DNA of 64,000 nt. Source: Elmis aenea (Eukaryota; Arthropoda; Insecta; Coleoptera; Elmidae). The DNA lies in NCBI GenBank assembly GCA_947652605.1, contig OX393578.1:55435415-55499414 (forward strand). The letters run 5' to 3'. The position numbers were made by a program, and so were the translations under genes. Position 1 is the stretch's first letter; every line of letters starts with the position of its first letter. This document shows, piece after piece, positions 30,033-41,900 of the stretch. Under the pieces are notes generated by a model. That model was not told the origin of the DNA. It ran no database searches and was given only the letters and a program-made list of their open reading frames with translations.

Positions 30033-30726
30033 TTATCCAGTACGCAACATTTTAGCCTCCTTTTTCTCTTGCAGTTCTTTTTTAAACTGTTCCAAAATCC
30101 CTCCCCTCTCAATAAGAAACTCGCTATATTCTTTGGGGTCCAAATCTTTGACAACTTGGATTCCACAAGATCGTGCTATACCACATATCATTAAACATAA
30201 CTCTTCTAGTGACTTAATTTCCAAAGGGGGGTCTTCCTGCTTGATTTTTGCAATTTCATAAACGTGTTTTAATGTAACCTTACCGGCCACTTCAGCTCCT
30301 GCAACGTTTGACTTGATTCAACAAGTTTTTGAAGTAATTATTGCTACAAACCTCCTCGTACTGCTGCTTTTTGTATACCAGCAGCTTGCTTAAGGTAGTA
30401 TGTCACTGGGGGCTTGTGTATAACTAATTCGTAACTGCGATCGGGGTTAACTGTCACTCGACACGGTAATGGAATTCCTTCTTTGATGTCTTTTGTTCGT
30501 TCGTTGAAATCTTTACAAAATGCTGCTATATTAATACCACGCTGTAAAGATCACATGATAAAACTAAAGAAATGTAGGTGGTACTAGACAATACCTGTCC
30601 GAGCATTGGACCAAGTGGAGGGCCCGCTGCTGCCATTCCAGCAGGTATATTCGTCCTCATTTTGCCATGTTGTACTTTTTCAACGACTTTTTTCATTGAT
30701 TTTAATCTACTCGCAGCTTTTGACAT
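30033..30726 (-). CDS. mRpL11: Mitochondrial ribosomal protein L11
   Basis: Three exons: 30726-30595, 30541-30352 and 30298-30033, giving 195 residues, the usual length for the insect protein. uL11m is part of the L7/L12 stalk base of the mitochondrial large subunit, where it contacts the rRNA GTPase-associated centre. Hallmarks: the Pro-rich N-domain [20 protein letters not shown] with FCKDFNERT following, the strand block [17 protein letters not shown], the linker [13 protein letters not shown], and the C-terminal RNA-binding domain with [15 protein letters not shown] and [16 protein letters not shown]. All splice junctions keep frame (phases 0 and 1). Start at the first Met, [11 protein letters not shown]. 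Confidence 0.95.
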
Positions 30727-30945
30727 GATTCTTTAGTAATATTTACACGACTTTAACAACAATAACACAACTAACCTCACAATTGCACAAGTATAACCTC
30801 ACAATTGTAGTTAGAATTTTAACGCAGTTTTCAACATAGCATACCAATTTTAATATGTTTCGGTACAGCTAGATGGCACTGTATGTACTTTAAATTATGG
30901 CTAATTTATTCATAATCCGCTCGGTTGCCTGCTCCGCTACTTATA

Positions 30946-32028
30946 CAGGGATGCGCAAAAGTATGGAAACAGACAAATTTCGGTAATTTATGCTTGTAGA
31001 ACACTATTACAAATATAACAATGAAATTCTGTATCTAAGCGTTATGGTATTTTTCGGATTCGATGAAAATATTAAGGTTGCAATACGACTTCCGGTTCAA
31101 CCGGAAACGAACTCAAACTTTAAAATTTTAAATAGAACACCCTGTATATTTTTACATTTTTGGATTCCTCTTAAAATTTACTTTAAAAAATGTATAAGGT
31201 TATGTGGGTCTAACGTTAACCATTTTCGAAAAATTTACATTTTTGTGAAAATTTTGAACCTTCGATTTAAACGTAAAAATGGTAAAATTACATCTACATT
31301 TTTAGAAATGTCGGAAATAAGTGAGAAGATAATATAAGTTCCTTGTTTTTATCTTTCAATTGTCTGAAAAATACCGCTGTCTACCTTCATATAGCCTACT
31401 CGAAAATATTACGTTGCCGGAATAATTTACAATAAAATCGCGATAACTCGAAAAATATTAGTTTTAGGTATGAAACATGGTTATTGTTTTTTGAAAGACA
31501 ATCAAATTTTTTACACGACTATGTAAAAACAAAGAGTGTGTTGTGTTTAAGAAAATCGAGTTATCGATGTTTAAAGTTTCACGGGTTTGTTCAAACGTAA
31601 AAAACACCCTGTATAATATTTTAAAAATATAGCTAGCGCAATGTGTTAAATAATCAACTGTTAATCTAATTCTTAAACGAAATTCTACTGCCTTTTCAAA
31701 TAACTTTAATGTTAGAAAAAATTGAAAGTGCTGTATCGCTCAAAATTTTCACAAAAATTTAAATTTTACGAAAACGGTTGACTTTAGACCCACATAACCT
31801 GATACAATTTTTAAAGAAAATTTTAAGAGGAATCCAAAAATGTAAAAATTGTTCCATTTAAAATTTCAAAGTTTGAGTCCGTTTCCGGTTGAACCGGAAG
31901 TCGTATTGCAACTTTAATATTTTCATCGAATCCGAAAAATACCACAACGCTCAGATACAAAATTTCATTGTTATATCTGCAATAGTGTTCTAGATATTTG
32001 TCTGTTTCCATACTTTTGCGCATCCCTG
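30946..32028. mobile_element. Foldback element with ~330-bp arms (CAGGGATGCGCAAAAG type)
   Basis: The left terminus CAGGGATGCGCAAAAGTATG (30946) is mirrored by CATACTTTTGCGCATCCCTG ending at 32028. The arms stay recognisably complementary through the 'cttccggtt(c/g)aaccgga' and 'gttatgtgggtc' blocks to about 31280 and 31735. TA precedes the left end; the right flank is AC, so the duplication has decayed. Internal 'caccctgtata' motifs at 31138 and 31606 suggest further nested ends. No transposase remains. Confidence 0.75.
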
Positions 32029-32630
32029 ACGGCCGCCCCAATTCCAAATTTTTCATGGTTGTGAAGTCAAAATTGGCTGTCAAAATAGTACCTCAAGTGG
32101 CGCCCAGTGATGTATTTTAAATGTCATTTATTTTCAAAAATGTCATGTTAATACTAATAATGACAGTTAAATGTCCAAGTTAAGAAAAATTCAACAAATA
32201 TTTTTATGAATATTAGTAACAATATTTATTCTTTATTATTTAAGTCGCAATTGTCACTGAATTTAGGAAAAGTATAACTATTTTTTAACAAAGCAACAAA
32301 CCCGTCAAAAAGTTGTGACATTGGTAAAGCACATAATTACCTCAGGAAATTTCCCATAAGCGAAGTTGATTGCTGTTGGTTATTTTTACAGTTAAATAAT
32401 AATTATTCAAGTCCAAAGTTTTATGGAAATATGTGACTAACTATCAATTTAAAAAATATAGTTATTGATATACTTCACAGGGGAGGGAGCGCCAGTTGAC
32501 GTTCTTTTTTGACGTTTACCTGGGAACAACGTTTATGGACAATTGGGACGGCCATATAAGTAGCGTAGTGGATTATGAATGAAGTTGGCCATGCTTAAAT
32601 AAATTAAGTTAACGTATTAAATAAATAAAT
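32029..32630. other. Intergenic, nothing recognised
   Basis: Spacer between the foldback element and the 3' end of the Ly6-type gene. A minus-strand AATAAA (32225-32230) is a possible distant polyadenylation signal for that gene. Confidence 0.35.
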
Positions 32631-33164
32631 TTAACGTATTGAACTTAATATATTTGGTATCAATAATGTTAGTGACGGTATTAAATACAGTGGATTAAGA
32701 AATAACCCATGAGCATTATTACATTTCATCTCGTTACAAAGACACACTACCATCGTCCCTGTATTAGTAGTATTAGTACGAGTATAAGTAGTTGTTTTGA
32801 CCATACAACCAGGCCTTATTCCATTTCCCAAGTCATCGTTTTCCCCAAAACAGCCCCTTGTAGTACGAACGAAATTGTCACCATATATCGTCTTTTTGAT
32901 ACAATATTCATTGCGATCATAGGGACATTGGATCAGCGAGTCATTTTTATATTGGGGCTTGAAGTTGAAGTTAAAAACTGCAGTATGACAAAATGGAAGT
33001 GGATGTACATCGTGACTCTCCGACTCACATTGGTAGCATTCTAATTGTGTCACATTGTAATTAACTTTTTCAGTTCGGTTATGAGTTCGGTTTTCCATTA
33101 ACTCAGCACGACTCAAAGTTATTATGGTGAAAGTTGTTATAAAATGAAATAAGCGCATTTTCAA
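32631..33164 (-). CDS. Ly6/uPAR-type (three-finger) GPI-anchored protein
   Basis: A single visible coding exon of 177 residues. The signal peptide is about 1-20 (MKMRLFHFITTFTIITLSRA). Ten cysteines lie at 43, 46, 59, 80, 88, 105, 120, 141, 143 and 148. The set starts with the CxxC of LECYQCES and ends with the CxC-x4-CN pattern of CLCNEMKCNN, the three-finger Ly6 signature. Several N-glycosylation sequons (NRT, NVT, NDS, NTT) are present. The C-terminal hydrophobic stretch (about 153-173) fits a GPI-attachment signal. Insect relatives such as quiver/sleepless and boudin act at the cell surface on ion channels or septate junctions; which subfamily this is cannot be told. Start could also be Met3. 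A 5' non-coding exon is possible. Confidence 0.88.
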   Translation of the reverse strand: MKMRLFHFITTFTIITLSRAELMENRTHNRTEKVNYNVTQLECYQCESESHDVHPLPFCHTAVFNFNFKPQYKNDSLIQCPYDRNEYCIKKTIYGDNFVRTTRGCFGENDDLGNGIRPGCMVKTTTYTRTNTTNTGTMVVCLCNEMKCNNAHGLFLNPLYLIPSLTLLIPNILSSIR

Positions 33165-33373
33165 AGGAAAAAAAAATTAACTCGGTCATTGTCAAATCTG
33201 ACACTTGATTGCTATAATAATTTAATAATCTATGTAAATATTTTTGTGCACACAATAAGATCGCTGAACTTTGAATATTTGTACATAATTTATTTGGCAT
33301 TTTGGTTTTAATTTTTTTTTTTCTCTAGCTACAACAATTTTGCAAAGGAAATACAAGAAATTAAATGAACATA
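33165..33373. other. Short intergenic spacer
   Basis: Lies between the Ly6-type gene and the dehydrogenase gene, both on the minus strand. Likely holds the promoter or 5' UTR of the former; nothing specific is recognised. Confidence 0.4.
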
Positions 33374-33379
33374 TTTATT
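33374..33379 (-). terminator. Polyadenylation signal of the dehydrogenase gene
   Basis: TTTATT on the plus strand (AATAAA on the minus) lies 37 bases beyond the stop codon. Confidence 0.65.
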
Positions 33380-33415
33380 ATTTACATACAAAAAAATCAA
33401 GGATTTATATAAAAA

Positions 33416-36400
33416 TTAATGAGCAACCCTTTGTACATTTATTTTTGGTGGATGATAGGGGGGCATTCGCATAAAAAGTGTGATAAAATAATCACGGACA
33501 AACACAGGACTATACTTAAAAATACAATGGTATATCGAATAACTTAGAGGCTCGTTAACATATGTCGCATTAGGAGAAATCGCCAATAAGGCTCTTTCAA
33601 ACACAAGGTACATATGAGGATCGTCTATTTTTTGGGCTAGCTTCTCCCCGCTGAGGAAACTTAAATATGAATTGTAACGTTTAAAATAATTGTTGTAGAA
33701 CTGTTTTTGTTCCTCGGTAAAGTCCGAATACATTTCGTACGAATGTTCGATTTGATTTGCCATGATATTACTTTGCATGGTGAACGAGCCCGGAATGAAT
33801 TTTATGACTTTAATGCCGAATTTAGAGAGTTCGACGCGTAATCCATCGCTCCATGCGGATAGTGCTGCTTTTGTTGCACCATAAACTGCTAATCCGGGAA
33901 GTGTTGCATTCGCACAGTGGCTTGTAACTGTAATAATTCTACCTGGAATTAAATGGGCAGCTCAATAACAAATATAAACGAAAAAAAATTAGAGTTAAGG
34001 CGAAAGTAATACATAAAAAAGTTGTTACTACAGGTACAGGGTGATAGATTGGGACCGGGCATTAAAAATATATGAAGAATGAAAAAGGGTATTGATCTGA
34101 AATTTTGCTTAAGACTATAATGGTACATGATCTGTTTAATGAAAATATTTTCAAGATGGCACCACTTCCGGAATTACCGGAAGTTGACGTCTACTTTCTT
34201 ATTTCAAATACAATGGTCTGTTTTTTTATTGCATTTTTGGATTTAACACGTTATTTTAGCGGGACCTTGAACAGCATTCCCTATACCTAAGTGCAGTCGT
34301 TTTTTAGATTTTTTTACTTTTTTGAAAATGTTTTGATTTTTATCGTAATGCTTAATATTATTTAACGCCGCCATTTTTGAAGAGAAAACGCTTACATTTA
34401 GACCGTGCCTAGAAGAAACCTTGGAGCTCAACCTGGAATTTTTTCAATCAATGTATTATTTACAGGGTGTCCAAAATTTAATTTTCTTTTAATGCAACTT
34501 CAGACCACTAAAACTCATTTTTTTCAAATTCAATGCCCACTTTTTTTTTCATTTTCTAATGCAAATTAAACTCGGCATAAACCTGCATTAACGTTTCCTA
34601 TACCTATCTGCAACAATTTTCGAGTTATTAAGAATTTTTAATAAAGTTAATAGAAAAGGTGGCATTTTAAAGTAGTAAGCCTAGGAAATGATTATAAAAG
34701 CCAATATTAATAACGGTAAATCACTTTTATTGCGTTTGTCTAAAATATCCATAAAAATGGAATATCAAGATTATTCAAACACGGATATTTTAAATTTATT
34801 TAACATTCATCGACAATATTACAAGATTATTGAAAGTGCGAACGAATAGTTGTGAATTTTTAATGTAGCTTGTACAGCATGATATGTTAAACCCAAGCCT
34901 TGCGCTGCCAATCGAATTGACCGCTGAGGATAGTCTTTAAAATATCCCAGGATGTTAACTTCATTAGTTTCATTATTTGTCACACGCTTAGGTCGAATAC
35001 TACCAGATTTCAATGTTCTAAATAGCAAAAAATTTGATTCTATTCATTGAAATATCTGTCTGGCGGTTACAATCAAATGAGGATACCTCTCACTGAACAG
35101 ACGGCAAGTTCTTTCAATAATCGTGTGACATTCTTCATGAATATGAAATAAGTTCAAAATATTCATGTTTGAATACTCATTTTATTTTCATGGATACTTT
35201 AGTTAGACAAACGCAATAAAAGTGGTTGACAGTTATTAATATTGGCATTTGTTATAATTTCCAAGGCTTGCTATTTAAAAATGTCACCTTTATCGTAACT
35301 TCATTAAAAATTCTTAATAACTCGAAAATTGTTGCAGATAGGTATAGGAAACGTTAATACAGATTGATACAAAACTTAATTTTGCATTAGAAAATGAAAA
35401 AAAAACTTGGGCATTGTATTTGAAAAAAACCAGGTTTAGTGGTCTGAAGTTGCATTAAGAGAAAATTAAATTTTGGAAACCCTGTAACTAATACATCGAT
35501 TGCAAAAATTCCAGGTTGAACTCCAAGGTTTCATCTGTGCATAGTCTAAATTTAAGCGTTTTCTCTTTAAAACTGGCGGCGGTCGATAATATTAAGCATC
35601 ACGATAAAAAACAAATTTAAAAAAAAAAAAAAAAAAAAAAAAGCTAAAAAACGACTGCACTTAGGTATAGCGAATGCTGTTAAAGGTCTCGCTAAAAGAA
35701 CGTGTTAAATCCAAAAATGCAATAAAAAACAGACTATTGTATTTGAAATAAGAAAGTGGACGTCAACTTCCGGTAATTACGGGCTTGAAAATATTTTTAC
35801 AAAACAGATCATACTCCATTATGGTCATAAGCAAAATTTAAGATCAATACCCTTTTTCATTCTTCATATATTTTTAATGCCCGGTCCCAATCAATCACCC
35901 TGTATATTAAAAGCATGTTTAAAGCTACAGAAAGTATAACTAAAAAAAGTAATTACCTCTATTTCGCCTTAGGAGAGGACAGAAGGCCCTAGTAAATCGA
36001 AATGTGCCAGCCAAATTGACTTCCAGTTGATGCTGAACAAGTTTATCAGTTTGCCATTCGAATTCTCCAAAAACCATAACGCCTGCATTATTTATAACTG
36101 CCCATAGTTCTAAAAAATGTACTCTTTAATTTACTGACAACATTTTTACGCATGTTATAATTTATCGATTCATACACAATCTTTTAAAGTTTATTATTTA
36201 TTTTATCTCTGATTCTTACTGTGTGCGGTGTTTACAATCAAAAATCTTTCAACCGTATCCACAGCTTCTTTAATAGTAGTCATTTGCGTCAGGTCCAAGT
36301 GAACTCTATACATTTTATCACCAAATGTATTTTCCAGCTCCCTGGCGCCACGCGATTCCAAATTCAAACATCCCGCAAAAACTGTGAAACCCAATTCGTG

Positions 36401-36712
36401 CGCGTGCGATGCCAATGAGAATCCCAAGCCAGAATCACAGCCGGTTATGAATACAACTTTTGTGTCACCTGGTGTTGTAAACTCTGGAGATTGATATGCA
36501 TAAATAAGACTCGCTGTGGTTATTGTGGTTATGAACACTGTTCTTAACAACTGATGTGCCTTTATTCCATGGTGAATTAAAATGGTGAGTCCAATAGTCC
36601 CTGATGCTGCGGCAATGAACAGCTCATTTAAAAGTTCAAAAACACCCAAGGCTATTGAAGAAATTGATAAATTAGCCCCCATTTTATAACTGCACAGTAT
36701 TCGATTTAACAA
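33416..36712 (-). CDS. Short-chain dehydrogenase/reductase (SDR9C-like, retinol/steroid/hydroxybutyrate type)
   Basis: Three exons: 36712-36220 (donor GTAAGA), 36109-35957 and 33942-33416, totalling 390 residues. An N-terminal hydrophobic region (about residues 17-75, two possible membrane helices) suggests membrane anchoring. The Rossmann core has the cofactor motif TGCDSGLG (90-97), NNAG (171-174), the catalytic serine in TVTSHCA (Ser223) and Y-x3-K in YGATK (Tyr236, Lys240). TGCDSGxG is typical of SDR9C members (retinol dehydrogenases, 17-beta-HSD6, BDH1). All catalytic residues are intact; the substrate cannot be read from sequence. The correct donor of exon 1 is at 36219, since the nearer GTAAAC gives the wrong phase. 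Intron 2 carries a 1.9-kb foldback transposon. Confidence 0.9.
34035..35904. mobile_element. TA-flanked foldback transposon with transposase N-terminal remnant
   Basis: The ends CAGGGTGATAGATTGGGACC (34037) and GGTCCCAATCAATCACCCTG (to 35902) are each flanked by TA. The arms are about 700 bp and mostly complementary. The central minus strand encodes a decayed helix-turn-helix transposase N-terminus (CHTIIERTCRLFSERYPHL, a stop, then SGSIRPKRVTNNETNEVNIL and PQRSIRLAAQGLGLTYHAVQ), typical of mariner-type DUF4817 elements. An A-run of about 30 interrupts the right arm near 35612. It lies in intron 2 of the dehydrogenase gene. A one-arm relative is at 42830-43434. Confidence 0.8.
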
Positions 36713-37625
36713 TGTCCTGTACTAAGGTTATAAATCACATCTCGTAGAGTTTTTAATTTTGTGATTTTCTCTGACACCTGCGCATTGACGTCATAGATAA
36801 TTCTGCAAGCACCACATTTAAATTGTCAAGCGAATTTATTCACATCGATGGATGTGAGGTGAAAGACACTAATAATTTCAAAGTTAAATTTCAAAACGTT
36901 GATTTAAATTTCCAGTGTCACAAACATGTCACACTGACAAATGAGTGTGACTGTGTGCTTTTATTTTAGCAGACAGAGGCGGGTTAGGGGAAAACGCTAG
37001 GCAATAATTTAAACTTTATAACGACAATCCAGTACTTTTAATTCGCGTACATTAATACCAGAATCAGGTCAACTCCAAAAATCGCCTAGAGAGTCAACGT
37101 TAACTTGAGAAATTTTAAACAAACACGTAATGAAATTTGGAAGAGTAATTTAATTCACTTTTATTTTTAAAATAATACAATCTTATTTACCAGAATGTAA
37201 TGTCGAATAACGTTAAGTCGTAGAGTAACAACAGTCTTTACATTTTTGGCATACTTAAACACATTTTTTTATTTATTGTTTAAAAATTGAAGGGCTTTGC
37301 AGCCATTTAAATGTTGAATAAAATTTCTTGAAGACATGCAGTACAGCGAAATGACCTATGGATTTCGTAGCACAGCGATTTTCCGGCATTCTTGGTTCCA
37401 AACCCTTACCGGATTAACCATTTACGGGACCAATTGTGAAACCATAGCTAGGTTTAATTTAAGGAAAATAAGCGAGAAGAAGCGCGCCCAACACACACAA
37501 CGCCATCTGTGGGCGCCCAGTAAATCGGTCTGGTAGCCACGAAAATTTAAAATTGCTCTCGTAATTTTGTCCGGACTAAGGGAGGTGCCGGATCTTCTTT
37601 TGCCGGAAAACTGGTGTTGTACTTA
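36713..37625. other. Intergenic upstream of the dehydrogenase gene
   Basis: No gene recognised. A short imperfect inverted repeat (gtcacaaacatgtcacactgacaaatgagtgtgactgtg) lies at about 36917-36955. The interval probably holds the promoter of the dehydrogenase gene. Confidence 0.4.
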
Positions 37626-38740
37626 TACAGGTTGTCCAAAAGGTATGGAATGTGCTATATATCTCAGTAAATATCCACTTTAGGGAAAAATGTTTTGAAT
37701 AAAACTTGTTTAATACCTAGTTTTCCACTATAAGACAAAAATTTAATTTTATTTTCTCGAATAACAAAAGCGCAATTAAACACGATTGATTTTTTTTAAT
37801 GACAAGATACCCCTATATTATACTCATTTGATAGAGATTTTTTTTCTCTTTTCAATTATGCCACTTTAGTACTTTACTTAAGCGACTTTTGAGAAAAACG
37901 CAAAAATATACTCTTAAATTATTTTAATGGTTTACTATTTATTAGCAAATTGCACACTTCTGATTGGTTTCTCCTTCTTTCTCCACATACCAGCATCATT
38001 AAAATTTCAATACGATGATTTTTAGATAAATAAACCATTGCAATTTTTTCTTTTAAAAGTAGAGCAGTCACGATGACTGATTATTATGGCTAAACAATTG
38101 AATTATTTTAAAAGATCTTGTCAAAGTAGAAATAATGACTATCAAACCTCAGAGTAATACTTAACAATTCAAATAAGGATTTAGTCCGTTGGACTTTTTC
38201 CTTTGCGGTCACCTTAGAAATAAAGTTTATGCTAAGAGGCCGGATAACATTGTAAATTTAAAAGACCGTATTAGAGAAGAGATGAGGTCTATTACACCTG
38301 CAATGGTTGGGAATGTTATAAACGGCTTTAAAAACCGAGTTTATCATTGCCAAGCTGTAAATCGTTCACAGTTTGAGCAGTAATTGTAGATTTCGTCAAA
38401 AAATTTAGTTCTTATGTTTTTGTTAAAAATAAATACTAAACAATTAAAATAATCTACAAGCATTTTTTGCGTTTTTCTCAAAAAGTTGCTTAAAGGGTAC
38501 TAAGTATAGTTTTGCATCATTGAAAACAAAAAAACATTCTCTATCAAATGAGTATAATATAGGGGTATCTCTAGTCATCTAAAAAAATTCAATTGTTTTA
38601 CATTGCGCTTTAGTTATTCGAAAAAAAATTATTTTGTCTTATGGTGGAAAACTAAGTACCAAACAACTTTTACTCAAAACATTTCCCTAAAGTGGATATT
38701 TACTGAAATATATAGCATATTCTATACCTTTTGGACACAC
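37626..38740 (+). mobile_element. Foldback element carrying a mariner-type transposase C-terminus
   Basis: The left end CAGGTTGTCCAAAAGGTATG (37628, preceded by TA) and following 100 bases (AGTAAATATCCACTTTAGGG) are mirrored near 38600-38738, with the outermost right end decayed. Between them the plus strand at 38185-38382 encodes DFFLCGHLRNKVYAKRPDNI then VNLKDRIREE and ending FEQ, the C-terminal DDE region of insect mariner-type transposases. The catalytic core upstream is missing. Confidence 0.75.
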
Positions 38741-38851
38741 GACAAACGTAGGAACATATTAAAAGACATTTTATTTGAAAGTTTGTAATTGCTCTCCACA
38801 ATTAAAAGTACCTACATACACTAGCACAAATTTAGCTCTGAAATTATCAGT

Positions 38852-38857
38852 TTTATT
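38852..38857 (-). terminator. Candidate polyadenylation signal of the large Cys-rich gene
   Basis: TTTATT on the plus strand (minus AATAAA), about 52 bases beyond the stop codon. Confidence 0.5.
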
Positions 38858-38908
38858 TTTTATTACCCCAACGAAACGTTTGATTTATATGTGAAAACGT
38901 CGAAAGGC

Positions 38909-41900
38909 TCATATATTTTCTTTTCCAAAGAAACCTCTGACTTTCAGTTTTTGCACCGTAGCTAATCTACGTTCTTTCCTGTATATAGATTTTCGTCTCG
39001 CCAAACTATGCGAAATGCGTTTTGTGTCAACTGGTGCGCAAAACATTGAAAATAAAGACTCCCTCTTAGGAGATCTAGGTGTACGAATGTATTCTCTTTT
39101 TTGTTTTCCTTTATTTCTGGATCTAGCAAAGTCGTAATGTTCTGTTTGCGAATTATTAAATTGCGAGGGTATTTGTGGTTCAGTTGAGGGTTCAGAATGT
39201 TCTTCTACATTAGGTAACAGTGTGCATAGCACAGATTCATTTTTTGTTTCGTTTAAAATTGGATGAAGACTGCCAACGTCTGAAATATCACTATAACTTC
39301 GTAGGTTATTTAAGATGAAGTGTTCATCCGAATCGTAACAATATTGTGGTGGATGGTGTGAGGTACTTGGTAAAGTCTGTTCCTGGAAAGGAGATTTTAG
39401 ACTGAAATCCCAAGAATTGTTTTTTTGAATCTGTGGATTAATATACGGGTCACTTCTTTGTGGAGTATAAGCGGAATTACTTGAACGTTCCAAATTCATT
39501 TTCGAATATGGTCCTTCGGAGTACATTCCGGATATAAATGAAGCACTCGAAAAACCCAAGCCTGGAGCATTTGCGTCTAGCTTGAAAATTAAATTAATAT
39601 TATCCATTGCGCTTCGGGGCATGTTTTGGTTAGTGTCTGGGTAACGAAGATTTTCCAAATTTACGCTCTTATATTCTTCTTCAGGACCATGTTCCGTTGT
39701 TACGGATGGCACAGTTGATAGAGTCGAAGTTGTTTGATTCATTTTGTAAAAGTCGTTTGAATATACCGGTTCAAAATTGTTTGCGTTGCAATTTATTCGA
39801 CTTTTCGGGGACAAAAATTGTGCACCAGTCTGTGTTTCCTGTGAATCATTGATGGAGGGTATATTCTGCAGTTGAGGAAAATCAGGTGCTTGTTGTATTG
39901 TTATCGGTGGTGGAGGAACTGCCTTAAACAAGTATTGGAAAGGATTGTTTAAAGGGGATTTTTGTTTTAGTTTATCAAACGTTTTTGAAAGTATTATATC
40001 ACACGCGAGTTTGTTGGGCAAACTTTTAATTTTCCTGCAGTTTTCTCCGGTTCTTTCATTTCCACGCGAAGAATCGTTCAAATTCCGCACAGAGCAAAAA
40101 GGTTTTTTTGCTGGTATTGCTGAAGACTTGATAAGACGTTGTTTGTTTCTTATTGAACATGTAGAAGTAAATAGATTAGTTTGTGATTTTGATTTGAGAA
40201 TTTTTGGGGTTTCTTTGGGATCAATAAAGTCAAAATTGGATTGCCTTTTTTTACAGTAGGGCATTTTTATTCTGGCCCCATAATCGCTAAAGTTAAAAAA
40301 CTTGCAGTCTTTTGTTTTTAAGTTGTTAAAATTACTTGTTGACATACTTTCATCTGGCAATTGTTTCGTGCTGTCCTTGTTTTCAGTGTTAATTTGGATT
40401 TGTCCACGTGTATTTGGTTGTGGGTCAGTATTTGAGCAGTTTTTGGCTGTCTGTTCTGTATTTGATTTTGAAATTAATTTTTCTACTGCGGTTTGTAAAT
40501 CCTGTTGGTGTCGATTAGGTATGACCGTTAAACGTTTTTCAGTTTGCAATGAAAAGTTTTTTAAATCCAGTTGAGCCGTTACCGGAGCTAGATTTTCAGT
40601 TTTCTTCAACTGTAAATTAGTTAATGTCTTATCTATGTACGCTTGAATTGTATCCTCGTCATTTTTACTTTCTTCCTTCAGGTTAGTCCAGATACTACAG
40701 TCAGAAGGTTTTTCACTAACCAAAGAATCGAGGTCTGCAATATTTGATACTCCTACGTTTTTATCTCTATAATTTATGTGCGGTTTTCTAGCAGAAAGTA
40801 TTGCTTCACATACGGCACTTAACAGTTTCTTGTGTTCATTTTCGTTTCCTGTCGAGTCGTCTTCGACGAATTTTAATCCAAAGTTTTTATCTTCGATGTG
40901 GATGGGTTTAGGTAATTTGCTTTCGAGCGAAACGGTTTTTGAATAGGGCACGTTTGCAGGAAAAAAGTTGTAGTTGTACCCAGACAAAGGACTTTCAAAC
41001 GAATCCCTTTTGAATAGCTTTGAAAAATTATCTTTGATTCGTTTTTCGGTCAGCAGCATTGGGTTTACTGAAGAGGTTTGAGGAGCGAAATTGTTTTGGG
41101 TAGGATTCCTAAGCGTGTTCTCAGCTGGCTGAGCAGTTGGGCAACATGGTGTTGAACAATTTGGGCAAAATGGTATTGAACAAGATTGGTCAAGTCTGGC
41201 GTTAGGGCTCGAATCATTTGCTATAGATTTCTTTGCATTTTCTTCTTTAGGTATAGCTAAGCTGCAACAAGTGCCTTCATTCGCCATTCTTGGTGTAATC
41301 TGCACGGACTTTGATTTAGTTACTGTTATTTTTAAGTATTTTGTTTTCAGGTCAGATTTCGCTTCTTTTGTTTGATCGTACGCACAACAACAGCGGCATT
41401 CTTGATATTCTCTTTTCAGTTTTTTGTTGCACTTTTCCTTGCCATTTTTTTGTTCATGTGTGTGACAACACTGTAACTTGTTTGAACGTTTGTTTTGTGG
41501 CAAATCACGTCTCTCTTTTGTTTCTTGACACAGGCAACATCTGCATCTCTGCATCTGTCTGTGCGAACATTTTTTTCTTTCGTTATTATCGTTTTGCTGT
41601 ATCGAAACCTGGCGACATGGGCATTGCATTCTTTTGCGTCTGTGTTGTGGTTTTTGACAAGGGCAGCACGGTTCGGTTTTAGCTTGGTCCGAGTTTATAC
41701 ATCGCAGTCGCATTGCAAGGTACTCGACGCTGTCTTGGGATGGTGGTTGACGGAGGGCGTGCTTAGACAAGCAAGGACAGCATTCGTCGCTCGAACTGTT
41801 GTCACATTTTTCGCGCATCCACGATTGTACTTTTCTCATGTTGCATTTGCAGACCTCATGTCTGGTTTTAAACTGCACGACAGAACTTGAGCTCTGTCTT

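Noticed and set aside
36225..36235. Alternative donor GTAAAC for exon 1 of the dehydrogenase
   Set aside because: It would leave phase 0 and break the LWAVINNAGV frame; the downstream GTAAGA keeps frame.
41341..41890. Two Cys/Phe-rich plus-strand frames
   Set aside because: Antisense of the cysteine-rich region of the 1108-aa protein.
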